From Ophiosphaerella korrae (lineage: Eukaryota; Ascomycota; Dothideomycetes; Pleosporales; Phaeosphaeriaceae): a stretch of 64,000 bases of DNA. Location: NCBI GenBank assembly GCA_028456385.1, contig JALNQF010000007.1, forward strand, positions 62,001-126,000, read 5' to 3'. Both the position numbers and the translations under genes were made by a program. Positions 24,479 through 35,248 of this stretch are shown here, piece after piece. Position 1 is the first letter of the stretch. Each line of letters opens with the position of its first letter. The notes under the pieces were generated by a model. The model was given only the letters and a program-made list of their open reading frames with translations. It searched no databases and was not told where the DNA came from.

Positions 24479-25836
24479 ATGGCTCCATTACGATCATGGT
24501 TCAGCATTCCTCGAGGATCCCATTTCTCGCTCGCAAACATCCCTTTCGGCATCATCTCAACCGCAGCTTCCTCAACGCCACGAGTAGCAGTTGCTATTGG
24601 AGACCATGCCTTGGACCTTGAAGCATTTGCAGCCAATAATGGCTTCTCACCCCTGTCAACCATTCAGCCTCACCAGGCAGTCTTCTCACAGCCATCGTTG
24701 AACGCTTTCGCAGCTTTAGGCCAGCCTATCCACTCTGTTGTACGAAGGTATATTCAAAGTATCTTCACAGCCGAAACACCATACCCAGACGTCTTGAAGA
24801 ACAACTCCATGTTGCAAAAGCAAGCCCTCATTCCACTCAAAGATATCCAGGCCCACTTGCCATTTAGGATAGGTGATTACACAGATTTTTTCGCTGGTCT
24901 AAACCACGCCTATAATTGTGGTGTCATTTTCAGAGGCCCGCAAAATGCTCTGCAGCCGAACTACAAGCATCTTCCAGTTGGCTACCATGGTCGAGCCTCG
25001 TCTGTGGTACCTTCAGGAACACCGATTCGCAGGCCAAATGGTCAAATTCTACTTGACCCTACGGCGGAGAACAAAGTGCCCGTATTGTCCCCTTGCAAAA
25101 AGTTAGACATCGAGCTAGAACTTGGTGCATTCGTCTGCGGTTCAAATACACAAGGAACACCAATACCCATCCACAAAGCAGAGGATAATCTTTTCGGTGT
25201 TGTGCTGATGAACGACTGGTCCGCCAGAGATATCCAAGCATGGGAATATGTTCCCTTGGGGCCATTCAATGCAAAGAACTTTGGCACCACCATTAGCACA
25301 TGGGTGGTGCTAGCTGACGCTCTTGAGCCATTCAAAGTCAAAGGTCTGGAAAATGATGTCGAGGTGTTGCCCCACTTGAAAGAAAAGAGTGATAAAACCG
25401 TGTACAACATCAATCTAGAAATCGACATAAAGAGTAAATATGCGGCGGATCCTCTTTTTTTTAGTATTGCTAACGTGTTTCAGCAACATCTGGAAACACC
25501 ACTACTATATCCAAAGTCAATGCACGGAACTTACTCTGGTCATTCCCGCAAATGCTAGCGCATCATACGATTAATGGATGCCCATTTCAGCCAGGTGATC
25601 TACTGGGATCAGGCACGATTAGCGGTACTGCGGCCACTGAATATGGAAGCTTCATAGAACAAAGCCAGAATGGAAAAGAACAGATCATGTTGAATGGAGG
25701 AGAAAAAAGAACGTTTCTCGAAGATGGTGATGAGATTACTATTAGAGGTGTATGTGGCGTAGATGAGGAAGGTCTCGTTGGCTTTGGAGAGTGTGTGGGC
25801 CGCATTGAGCCAGCGTTGCAATTGAGTGTCTCTTGA
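24479..25836 (+). CDS. fahA: fumarylacetoacetase
   Basis: This enzyme splits fumarylacetoacetate into fumarate and acetoacetate, the last step of tyrosine breakdown. Two exons (24479-25433, 25484-25836) flank a 50-bp intron and give 435 aa. The metal and active-site landmarks are visible: DYTDFFAGLNHAYNCG, IELELGAFVCG with its two Glu, and MNDWSARDIQAWEYVPLGPF. Across the splice the protein reads TTTISKVNARNLLWSFPQMLAHHTINGC, as expected for the family. The C-terminal DLLGSGTISG is also present. The gene pairs with hmgA; the maleylacetoacetate isomerase gene that acts between them is not in this window. Confidence 0.95.
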
Positions 25837-26817
25837 GATTTTGCATGTTCAATTGAGGACCATGTAGCGTACAAACTTTGTATGGACTCAGCCAGAGCAC
25901 TGACTGAAAGCTATGTATTGATGGGCATGGAGAAAACAGCGGAAGGAAAGTCAGAGGAAAGAAGTCCCTTAGACATGTGGAGGGATGTAGAGGAGTTACT
26001 GGGAACCTGGAGTCATCAAACTTAAAGAATGTGCTAAACCTGCAGTAACAGGGGGCTACAGAAAATAGTTCAACTCAGCCTCGGGGGTCATTGTCCTTGA
26101 AATAGTACCTACCTTTCATTTGCCATGATGAACGCTGTCACCGCTGTCTCACAAACGGTATCGATCAGCAAACTGATTCCGTCCACGATTTGCCATTCAC
26201 AATGCCGATTAGCTATTTCAAACACTTTGGTGTTGAAAGTAAACCTTTTGTTTGATCAACAAAGTGAATTCCGATGCGTCGTGCAGGCCTCACGCTGCGG
26301 ATGGGTTTCCGTTTATTACCTATTTTGAGAGTCGAATATATTCGGGCTCCTCTTGCCGACGACGAGTAATACGATCACCCGATTCATCGGTTAGGATCTG
26401 CTCAGCCTCGGGCAAGTCGAGCGTCTGCATGCAGCTAGACTCTCCAACTTCCCCACAGCGCAATTCCCCGCACTGCCCTCCTCTTGACACCATACAACCA
26501 AACACAGTCTGCGGCCTCATTCCGCGGCCACTCGGGCAATATGCACGTCACCCAAAGACAAACGCGTGGTGCCGAATTGCTGCCCAGTCAAGAGCGTGCC
26601 AATGCTGCTGAGGGAAATGCCCCAGTCGCCCTTGTCCCAAGAGGACCTGTTTGGTCGACATGCTATCTGACGAGTGGCCCGTTGGGCGGAACTTCCGAAG
26701 GCTAACCTAGGTCCTCTGCAATGTAGATATAAGGGCGAGCTTCTCTCCGTCGTGACTTACATGTAGGACAGCCGCATACTTCAATTCACTTATCCTCAAG
26801 CCTGAACTACTGCAAGC
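25837..26817. other. intergenic region upstream of the CYP504 gene
   Basis: No gene is supported in this ~980 bp; a plus-strand open frame at 26252-26611 lacks any recognisable domain. The right end holds the promoter of the P450 gene. Confidence 0.5.
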
Positions 26818-28495
26818 ATGACGATACCTATCTATATTGCTGGCGTTGCCGTCCTCAGTTTCTTCCTGTACAAGCTTTTGTACGGGACCGAGACACCACA
26901 TATCAAGGGCCTTCCAGAAATCCCCGGCCTTCCTCTGTTCGGAAGTTTGTTCGAACTGGGCACAAATCATGCCCTAGTAGGGCAAGGATGGGTGAAGAAG
27001 TACGGTCCTGTCTTCCAGGTGCGGATGGGAAGAAAGGTAAGAAGAAGACTCTACTGCAATATTCTTCAAGAAATTAACTGACGCCCGGTTTCAACAATAG
27101 AGAATCGTCTGGGCCAATTCTTTTGAATCTATTCGTGAAATTTGGATCAACAACCAATCCGCCCTCATCTCCCGCCCGTCTCTCTACACATTCCACAACG
27201 TCATCTCCTCTTCGCAAGGCCTCACCATCGGCACTTCGCCATGGGACGAGTCATGCAAGGTTCGTCGGAGAGCAGCAGCCAATGCACTGAATCGCCCGGC
27301 GGTGCAGACTTATATGCCTCTTATCGATTTGGAATCCACCGTTTCAATCAAAGAGCTTCTTCAAGACAGCAAGGGAGGCCAGATCGACCTGGATCCTCGA
27401 GCCTATTGGCAACGATATGCACTCAACACAAGCCTGACCCTGACCTACGGATACCGCATCGACGGAAACAAGAATGCCCCACTGCTAAAAGAGATTGTTG
27501 ATGTTGAGCGAGAAATTGGAAATTTCCGATCTACGAGCAACAACTGGCAAGACTACGTGCCACTGTTGCGACTCCTCCCGAACCAAAACAAAGAACCCAT
27601 CCAGTTCAGAGAAAGGAGGGATAAGTACATGGATCAATTGCTCACAGAACTCCAAGAAAAAATCGAGAAAGGCACAGATAAACCATGTATCACTGGCAAC
27701 ATCATCAAGGACAAAGAGGCGAAATTAAACGAAGGTATGCCGTCTACTCTCTCCCCTCGTCCGCAAACATGATCATCCAATTGACTCGGCCCAGCTGAAC
27801 TCAAATCCATATGCCTGACCATGGTCTCCGCTGGCCTTGACACCGTCCCAGGCAACATAATTATGGGCATTGCCCACCTCGCGACCCCTGCCGGCCGAAA
27901 GATCCAACAACGCGCCTACGCCGAAATCCTAAAAGCCTACCCCAACGGTGACGCTTGGGAGCGCTGTCTACATGAAGAAAAAATCCCCTATGTGACAGCT
28001 TTGTACAAGGAAATCCTGCGGTACTGGACTGTCATCACAATCTCCCTGCCTCGTGTCAACATCAAGCCCATCGAGTGGAAAGGCGCCGTTATCCCCACGG
28101 GCACAACGTTTTACATGAATGCCTACGCCGGAAATTTTGACCAGAGCCACTTTGAAAACGCACATACCTTTGATCCAGAGCGCTACCTCGACGTTCCCGA
28201 GGGTGCGGGCACAGAACACTACGGCTTTGGCGCAGGCTCACGTATGTGCGTAGGCAGTCATTTGGCGAGTAGAGAGATGTTTACAGCGTTCGTCAGACTC
28301 ATTTCTGCATTTGAATTTACGCCTCCAAAGGATCCGCGGGATACCGCGCCCACAGATTGTTTGTCTGCGAATGCAATTCCTACGAGCTTGACCATGGAAC
28401 CCAAGTATTTCAAGGTAGGATTCAAGCCAAGGGACCGGAAGAAGTTGGATCAGTGGTTGCAGGAGAGTGAGGAGAGGACTAAGCACTTGATCTAG
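26818..28495 (+). CDS. CYP504-family cytochrome P450 (phenylacetate / 3-hydroxyphenylacetate hydroxylase type)
   Basis: Three exons (26818-27036, 27101-27734, 27795-28495) join in phase to 517 aa. An N-terminal membrane anchor (IYIAGVAVLSFFLYKLLYG) is followed by the hinge PEIPGLPLFGSLFELG. The blocks SALISRPSLYTFHNVISSSQG, TIGTSPWDESCKVRRRAAANALNRPAVQ and FRSTSNNWQDYVPLLR are characteristic of CYP504. The ExxR helix is KEILRYW and the heme Cys lies in FGAGSRMCVG. CYP504A hydroxylates phenylacetate and CYP504B 3-hydroxyphenylacetate, both feeding homogentisate. Its position next to hmgA and fahA fits an aromatic-acid catabolic role. Which subfamily it belongs to I cannot settle by eye; the adjoining cluster slightly favours the B type. 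Confidence 0.88.
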
Positions 28496-28873
28496 AAGCT
28501 GGGGTGGAAAAATATTGAAAGATTTTTTTTAAATATATTTATATGCACAGCGTTGGAGGCCAAGTGTAGGTCCGAGTGTACGCCTTCACTCATCACCACA
28601 AGGGAATTAAAACAATACCAACAACCAATTTTATGAAGAGGAACGATCTTTTTAAATCCATTAAATCTACATTAAACATTCAGTCACATATCGCATACAA
28701 CGTAGCATCCATGTACACGAAGAATCACCCAAATTAGTCCGGCCGCCCGCCTCGGTAAAAAAAAAAAAAAAAAAAACAGTGAGCTGCAAATATGCCTTGC
28801 CCATGTGGTATCAAATGTAGTCATAAAATAAACGCCGATATGCAGTCAATCGATCAAATACAGCCTTCATCGT
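28496..28873. other. 3' intergenic region with A20 tract
   Basis: This is the space between the converging P450 and superoxide dismutase genes. It is AT-rich, with a run of 20 A at 28757-28776. No gene is seen. Confidence 0.6.
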
Positions 28874-29670
28874 CTAGAGCACTAGGGCAGCAGCAGCGAC
28901 GAGCAGTGCGCCAGTGCCACCAACGACCTGGGCAGCAGCGCCGGTGAATTGCGCGGGCTTGGAGGTAGTTGGGGTGACTGGAACCCCGCCCGTGGGCCTG
29001 AGGGTAGCAGTGCCGTTGCCGACATTATAAGGGGCGGTGGCCGAGGGGCGAGCGGAGGGAAGAGCAGCGCCTGGGATAGTGAAGTTTGCGCAGCCAATGC
29101 GGGTCTTGTTAGACAAATGGAGCACGAAAGACAGGTTGCCGAAGAAGGCGTTGCTGTCGGGGCGGGTGGAAGAGTAGAGGTCAATGTATCTGGTCTAGGT
29201 TAGTATATTGTTCTGTGCTGCAGCTATTGGGGGCATGATGGGGCATACTCTTGCGACCACTCTTGGGAAGTAATGTTGCCGAACTTTCCGCTATTGTCGC
29301 CAGTCTGGCATGTCTCAGGCTTGCTGGCATCGCAGATGGGGACTTCGCCGCGCTTGTAGGGATCAAGATGGGCGCCAGTGCCAGTGCAGTTACCATCGGC
29401 TGGGACGGGCTTCTCGTGGAGGTGGTACATGAAGGGACCGCCGGTGGCAGGTAGCCCAGAGAAGGAGACACTGAACTTGACGCCTACGCCATCGGGAGCG
29501 GAGACACCGAGGATAGAGCCACGGAGAGGATTGCCTTCCTTAATTGGTAGGGTGGCAAGGTAGCCAGCTCCGGGGAGGTTACCAGTGACTTTAGGAGCAG
29601 GCACAACTGTCGAGGACTGGGCGCTGACGGCAGACGCCACGGCCAATACAGAGAGAACTGAGGTACGCAT
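28874..29670 (-). CDS. GPI-anchored cell-surface superoxide dismutase-like protein
   Basis: Two exons (29670-29249 and 29189-28874) flank a 59-bp intron and give 245 aa. A signal peptide (MRTSVLSVLAVASAVSA) starts the protein. The Cu/Zn-SOD-like fold shows the copper-site pattern MYHLHEKPV and GAHLDPY, plus CQTGDNSGKFGNI. After the fold comes a Ser/Thr/Pro-rich stretch and a hydrophobic C-terminus (VVGGTGALLVAAAALVL) of the GPI-anchor type. This layout matches fungal extracellular Cu-only superoxide dismutases (SOD4/5/6 type), which remove superoxide at the cell wall. That it lacks zinc is family knowledge and not shown here. The splice giving WSQEYIDLYSS supports the intron. Confidence 0.82.
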
Positions 29671-31409
29671 AGTGAAAGCGAATGGTGGTGTTGAGAGTTG
29701 CTACTAAGCGTGTTAGGCAATGAACGCTGAAAAGAAGCAGGATGCTGGTAAGGACAAAACAGATGGAAAAATGGACAGGCGGGGATTATTTAATGGGAGT
29801 GACTGGATGGAGGAGCTTCTTATGGGTTGGTCACAGAGAGCCAATGCAACTTTTGTGTGACTGCCGCAAGCAAATTACGCCGACGTGACCTGCAAGTGAC
29901 GATGTGCAAGACAGGAGAAAACGGAAGACGGTGAAGGAGACTTACATATGCGGAGGATCAACGAACAGGAATGCAAAGTGACAAAGGACCTCAGGAATTT
30001 ATGGGCGGCCGCAGTGATATATATATATATATATATTTGATCGATAGTAGATCGAGGCGCAGGCGCAGCTCTCGGTTGCGAGGTTGGCGTCTGGTAGTAT
30101 GTACCGCGCCAACAGCCACGAAGCGCCCACACCCCGTCAACATCAGCTCCTCACTACCAGGCGTGCCCAGGCTAGTTCCCGTCAGCGTGGCCACGTTTTG
30201 CACGGTCGCCAGCCCGCAATTGGTGGCGAACCGTCCATTGTGTCACCGTTCGGCGGAGTAATTGCAGCTGTAGATTGAGGCAAGGGGTGAAACCATGTGC
30301 GGTTTGTTTGCATCTCAGGCTAAGCTTTTCGCACGGAGCGCGAGCGTGCAGCCTTGACATAGCCCGTTTTGAAACGCCCAGATATTGTGATGAATGCTGG
30401 CCAATCGCTGATGCTACGGCCCCAACGCCGTGGCCTGGGCGCCGACCTGCAGTAAGACCATGTGGGCGAATAGACGGCTGCTTGAAGATAGATTCCTCGT
30501 GAGGCTGACAACGAGAAGAAAGAGGCACCGGGCCTGCAGCTATTGTGCAGTGATACCACGCTCTTGTTGCCAGACAACGACTCCCTCTTCTCTTTCTGCG
30601 ACTCCTTTCTGCGACTCCTACATCTTTTGCGACGGCCAAAGAAACCCTTTGCCAGCATACTAAGCTTCGACTAATGCACGTGCTAATCCAGCCCCAGATC
30701 CAAATTTACCCAAAACGAGTCGTACATCGTCTCTAAAGAGTCTGCCGTCCCCAAAACGCTGTTTTCTTCAGTCTATCGTTCCAGCTGTCACTCTCGCAAG
30801 AACCATCGTTGTTTCAAGTGACCGACACAAATAACCCAAACACTGGTCTTCGGATGCCGGTCTTTGCGCGTCTGATCTTGCAGCTTGCCGAGCAGAGGCG
30901 CGGCTCTAACCACACCAAGAAGGACGGAAATAGCGAGCGCACATCTCAAGATTCCAGGACTAGGGACATTGGTAAAATTTTGGCTCCGTAATATGGACAA
31001 TGTTCATGATGACGCCAATGCGACCAGTGACAGGGTATCGCACATCTAGTTGACGCATGCTAATATAGCAACACCGGGGTTGAAGCGCCCTTGGTGCCGA
31101 AGCGATGCGGCACGCTCGGAAGAAATAGCCAACCCATATGCGCGCACTTGAATATGAATCCACCCCGCTCCACAGTAAAGTGGCTGTGACGTGGCCCCAA
31201 GGAATAACGCTGTTTGGAAGGCATTCCAAGAACATAATTAGGTGCCGAAGTGTGCATGTTGTGTCTCTTGTGGGGTTGTAGTAGCAACGCTAGTATAATT
31301 GAGATCGTCCACATCGTTTGCAAGAATCCGTCTTATGTTTCGGACCCCAGCGGAGAGGGGAGAACACCGATCGTGCCGGCAGATCCATTGAGCAGCCAAG
31401 CTCTTTCTC
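29671..31409. other. intergenic region, with a TA dinucleotide tract
   Basis: This is ~1.7 kb without a supported gene. A (TA)n tract lies at 30016-30036 in the promoter side of the superoxide dismutase gene. Several short overlapping frames exist on both strands and none has a domain or consistent splice pattern. Confidence 0.5.
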
Positions 31410-33136
31410 AGCATGCGTCCTTTCTCACTTTGTAGCTCACTCGTGCTCGACATCTTGTTCGCAACGCCAGCATCCACCAAGTCCTGACCCACCAACTCCA
31501 CGTCCTTGTTTGCATCTGGCGCCTCTTCCCAAACCAACTCTTTTTCGTCGCAAATCACCCCAAGTACCCCCAACATCTCCAGCTCTTGACCCCAAGATGT
31601 TCGGACCCTTGTATTTCGACGACAGTGAGGACAAGGCTTTTGCACGCGGCATGGCCCTTCCAGCGCCATGCGCCAGGGACAATATATTCTTGAGGCCCCA
31701 GGATGTTTCCAGAGAGAATGCTGGCTTGAGTATTAGTGTTGGTGTACCTCGGGAACCTGGAAGTGGCAGGAAATTAAGTGGTAGCTGGGTCTCGGGGTTG
31801 TAAGTTGGTGCAGTGCCTTTTCGGTGGATCCAGACATGGTCCTGTTGAGCCTCATGGTCAGTGAGAGTCAGCTTACTAGTTACTTTTGCCAATTTCGATG
31901 ATGACGTTGCCTCTTCATCGAGAGGCGAAGGAGGCCACTTGGCATGCTCGATGCTGTTGTGCCAGATATCGACTATCTTTCTTTCCTGAAGGGCCCTCCG
32001 TGCCTGCTGAACGACAGAGACATCAGTATCGCGCTCATCTGTCATGGAGGAACCTAATTCCCAGTCTTTGTTCCCCGGTTCTAAGCACGACAGAAAACGA
32101 AGCGCTATCAGATCTCGACTAGCCTTTGCTCACTGGCAGGCTGTGTTGTGATCTTTCATATAATCAGTTGCTTCTGATGTGCCCTCTTCGAAGCTGGTGT
32201 GCAACTCGGTAGTATATTTCTTGAGAATGCTACCGCCGTAGCCTCGAGACCCTGAGTGAACTAGAAGAATGACTTCATCCTGCCGAAGACAAGGTGCGTT
32301 TTTTCCAGTCAAGGACGACCCCTCAACCACTCGAATCTCGGGGAAGTGGTTACCGGCTCCAATTGTACCTGGCGCTTTGTCCCACTCTCCTCCTGCGGAA
32401 CAACCGCCATCCGTCATTTGCAGCCATGCTTCGAGGTGTGCTTGAGTTTCCCATGGGCCTTCTAATCCTCGTAACTTTCAGTTACCTTCCTCCCTTTGTC
32501 TCCATCTACCCGACTCCTCGAGAGAGTGGTCTTGTACCAGGCCATGCCACACCCGATATCTGACCCAATTAAGGGTAGGTAGATCCATGATTTAGAGGCG
32601 AAAACTGCACCGATGGAGAATTTGGTGCCTAGATGAAGATCCGGTTGGTCGACAGCTTGAACGATACCAGGAAGATTCTGTGCAGTGGCTAATAGCTGCT
32701 TTATAGAGAGTGGTTCAATAGGCGTGTCCGACGCAAGAACTTCAACGGGGCAATTGGGGTTTACAATGGCTGCGGTAACATGTGAGTATCCAATATCAAT
32801 ATCTATGCCAAGAAATATTGCGCGCAAATGTGCTCAAAATTTCGGTAACGATGTACTATGGGCGCCAAATTCGCGTCTTGTACCAACAAAATCTCACGCA
32901 GCGGATATTAGTAGCACGACATCACCCTTTATGCTGCTCCTCCAATCTGCTTCACTCAACAGCTCTTGTCCGGTACCTCCGACGTAGACTCGCGATAGCC
33001 TCTTCGGACGGAGCTTTGACTGTGCAGTCTTGAAGATGAGAGCACGGATGGACGTGCCATCCTCGGGTGGGAACGACCAAGGGAGCTTTCTGGGATTGCT
33101 TTGTGTTGAGAGCGATCGTGATGCGCGTAGCGGGCA
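31410..33136 (-). pseudogene. RtcB-like RNA ligase gene, heavily degraded
   Basis: Reading the minus strand in successive frames recovers one continuous RtcB-family protein. An N-terminal part (ALIFKTAQSKLRPKR, VYVGGTGQELLSEADW) is followed by YSHVTAAIVNP, then AVDQPDLHLGTKFSIGAVF and LIGSDIGCGMAW (metal-site Cys). Next come GTIGAGNHFPEI and LLVHSGSRGYG, VWIHRKGTAP, and AHGAGRAMPRAKA with the His that carries GMP in RtcB enzymes. Lesions: TGA at 32894-32896; TGA at 32834-32836; loss of one A near 32475-32478; TGA at 32130-32132 where relatives have Trp; one extra base in a C run at 31558-31561; and a short out-of-frame loss near 31450. The end, CRARVSYKVRKDAC, is in yet another frame. RtcB joins RNA 2',3'-cyclic phosphate and 5'-OH ends. 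It cannot encode an intact protein as read. Confidence 0.85.
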
Positions 33137-34123
33137 TTATCCAGGTGCTAGGCGAAAGCAGAAATACCGGTGTGATAAGTATGTTAAGCTACAATTCAGT
33201 GTACACTATTTGAAGTGGTTTAAATTGCCCAACGGTGTAAATTGAACAGTTATCCCCATGGGGCATGCCTTTTGAATAAACTTGACGGTTGTGAGGCAGT
33301 GGCAGTGCAACGGCCATTGGCGTTGTCGCTCACTTCGACTCATCCAGATTTGAATATATATATTTTGGAAAGTTTAGTGAATTGATAGTGGGCCACTGCT
33401 TTCATAGCCTTGTAGAATGCTTCGGTGGTGTCGATTTTTCCCCACAAGATCCCTCTATCGTTCGGCGTGATGCCCGTCAACCGTCCTCTCCTTAGGTACA
33501 AGAATAACCTATAACCATTGATTAGAGCGTCTCAGTATACAAAGAGTAAGCCTATATATTCACTAGAATCTAGAATGTCATGAAGTTACTCACCACGACT
33601 AGCGAAACAACATCAGACTCGTTATTCTATAACTTCTTTGCTAATAGTGGTGTTGGCTGAGAGTTGACATGGATAAGTTGCGCGAAACGTCAGCTCCTCT
33701 CAAAGCGAGATTTCCACGTTCATAGGTCATAGAATGTGCCTCTTACAATTAAAACCACACTAGCCTACATAGTAAACCACACCACTTATAGAAGAAGCGC
33801 GTACAATAATTCGGACTTCTAGGACTCCCTAGGCCCGGTGTGAAACGACCGAAAGTCACTAAAGTATTGTATCAAAGATACACAAGAACAATATGGGCGC
33901 GAACCGCGGGTTCCAAAGCCTACCATTGTCTTTTGCCCTAACCTCTTTGTCCTGCATAGTGATACTGCGTCGCGCGTGTGACATGGCGTAAGACGCCGCA
34001 TGTAACTCTTCCGTCTGTTGAACTATGTATCGGAAATAGAGAGTAATAGAAAGCGGGGTTATTCGTGTTCGGTGTGAAGCTCTCAGCCATTGAGAGCTAG
34101 ATTCTCACTTCTATGCACAGTTA
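33137..34123. other. AT-rich, gene-poor stretch
   Basis: No gene is supported. Sequence here is AT-rich and contains a short hairpin at 34078-34098 (arms AGCTCTCA/TGAGAGCT). A minus-strand open stretch near 33819-34001 may be repeat-derived, but I cannot assign it. Confidence 0.45.
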
Positions 34124-34662
34124 CTGGACATAAGTTTAGCACAGCGTGGCACGTGCGCACCCAACACGAGATTGACGCCTCATTGTTCACAACCACCCAC
34201 CACCTAAAATTATATAGAAACTCGGGGGGTTTTTTTTTATGTATTTGAAGAGATTTGAATTAGTATTTGGTCTGCTAGCCTCGCGCACGCCTGCAAGCTT
34301 AAATCCTCATTGGTATACTCAAGAGCTTGCGTATGAGCGTACCTAGTATACGCCGCTAGCACTCCTTCAACGCGCTGCAGAAGCCCTCCTACTCTTTAGC
34401 TTGTGAAGAGCTAATATATTGTGGGTATTGCTTATGCGTTACCTTCTTGAGATGCCACCAGAGGTGCTTAATTGGGTTGAGGTTAGGTGTGATGTGGTGT
34501 TAAGCCATCCGTCCCATCGTTGCGCACGAGGTGTATATGCGCGCGTTATCCTGCATAAAAAGCTGAGGTCGCCGCTAGTTAGGTAGTAGGCCTCTACAGA
34601 GAGCTTTAATGTAACTTTTGCTTAAGTAGCTATGTTGTCGTGCACGCTTATCTCTCTATAAT

Positions 34663-34694
34663 AACGAGTAGACTGCGACGCAGTCTACCTCGTT
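34663..34694. repeat. 32-bp near-perfect palindrome inside the transposon relic
   Basis: The arms AACGAGTAGACTGCG and CGCAGTCTACCTCGTT pair with a one-base spacer and a single bulged C. It may be the joined inverted ends of another small element, or a stem in a degenerate repeat. Its origin is not known. Confidence 0.7.
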
Positions 34695-34705
34695 TATCTA
34701 GCTAT

Positions 34706-34983
34706 TGTAACGAAGGTCCCCGGAATCCTCGAGATCCTTGAGGACTCTGGTACTAGTCGGGAGCGGGGCCGATACGCTAGAAATCATTGACGTTGTGTAG
34801 TAGTAGTTCAAAGAGGGGGTTGATGCGCTTCACCGGTGCATAAAAGGCTCTACACTTGCGAACAGAGTAAAGCAAGTATTATTCTCTCAGATATTAGTAG
34901 TACTCTTGAATACTATTCATCATCCCTTCACTATCCCCTGTGGCCTACGGCAAGTACTATTGTCTTCCAGCTACCTCCTAACA
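34706..34983. mobile_element. possible solo LTR inside the transposon relic
   Basis: A 278-bp stretch begins TGTAACG and ends CTAACA (TG...CA ends). It contains a TATA-like ATAAAAGG at about 34850 and lies between the two halves of the transposase relic. These fit a solo LTR of a Copia- or Gypsy-like element. I see no clean target-site duplication, so this is tentative. Confidence 0.4.
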
Positions 34984-35248
34984 TATTTTTTTATAATCTA
35001 GCTAATAGCTAATAGCTAATAGTGTACGGTTAAACTGGCGCGCAACTTTAGAGTGCCCTGCACTAGCTAATACTATCCTAATAATCCTGTTGCGCTTATC
35101 TAGGCTTAGATTTGGCTTTCTGCGAGCATTTCTATCCATCTCTCGTCTAAATCGGCGCGGTGTAGCCATAGTTGTGGTGGGTTGAAGTGGTGGCGCAGTT
35201 TGGAGGTGCGCGGTGAGTTAAGCTTGGCGTGCTAAACTTTTGTCCTAG

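Larger units (their letters stand above)
34124..35248 (-). mobile_element. Tc1/mariner transposon relic with TIRs and TA target sites
   Basis: The left end reads CTGGACATAAGTTTAGCAC and the right end, reversed, reads CTAGGACAAAAGTTTAGCAC, which are inverted repeats differing by one gap and one base. Both ends are flanked by TA (34122-34123 and 35249-35250), the mariner target. Inside, on the minus strand, the start MATPRRFRREMDRN and LSLDKRNRIIRIVL at about 35175-35060 fit the N-terminal HTH region of a transposase. At about 34640-34430, the fragments RPQLFMQDNARI and PNLNPIKHLWWHLKK fit the DDE core. The last catalytic acid position reads Lys (PIKHLWW), and stops interrupt the frame. The middle of the gene is missing or replaced, so the element is dead. 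Confidence 0.85.

Noticed and set aside
32952..33137. Short minus-strand frame starting MPATRITIAL
   Set aside because: A different frame of the same DNA continues directly into the RtcB-like sequence (ALIFKTAQSKL, VYVGGTGQELL), so this frame is a shadow.
33860..33930. Possible tRNA-like B-box (GGTTCGCGCCC)
   Set aside because: No matching A-box or cloverleaf could be built around it.
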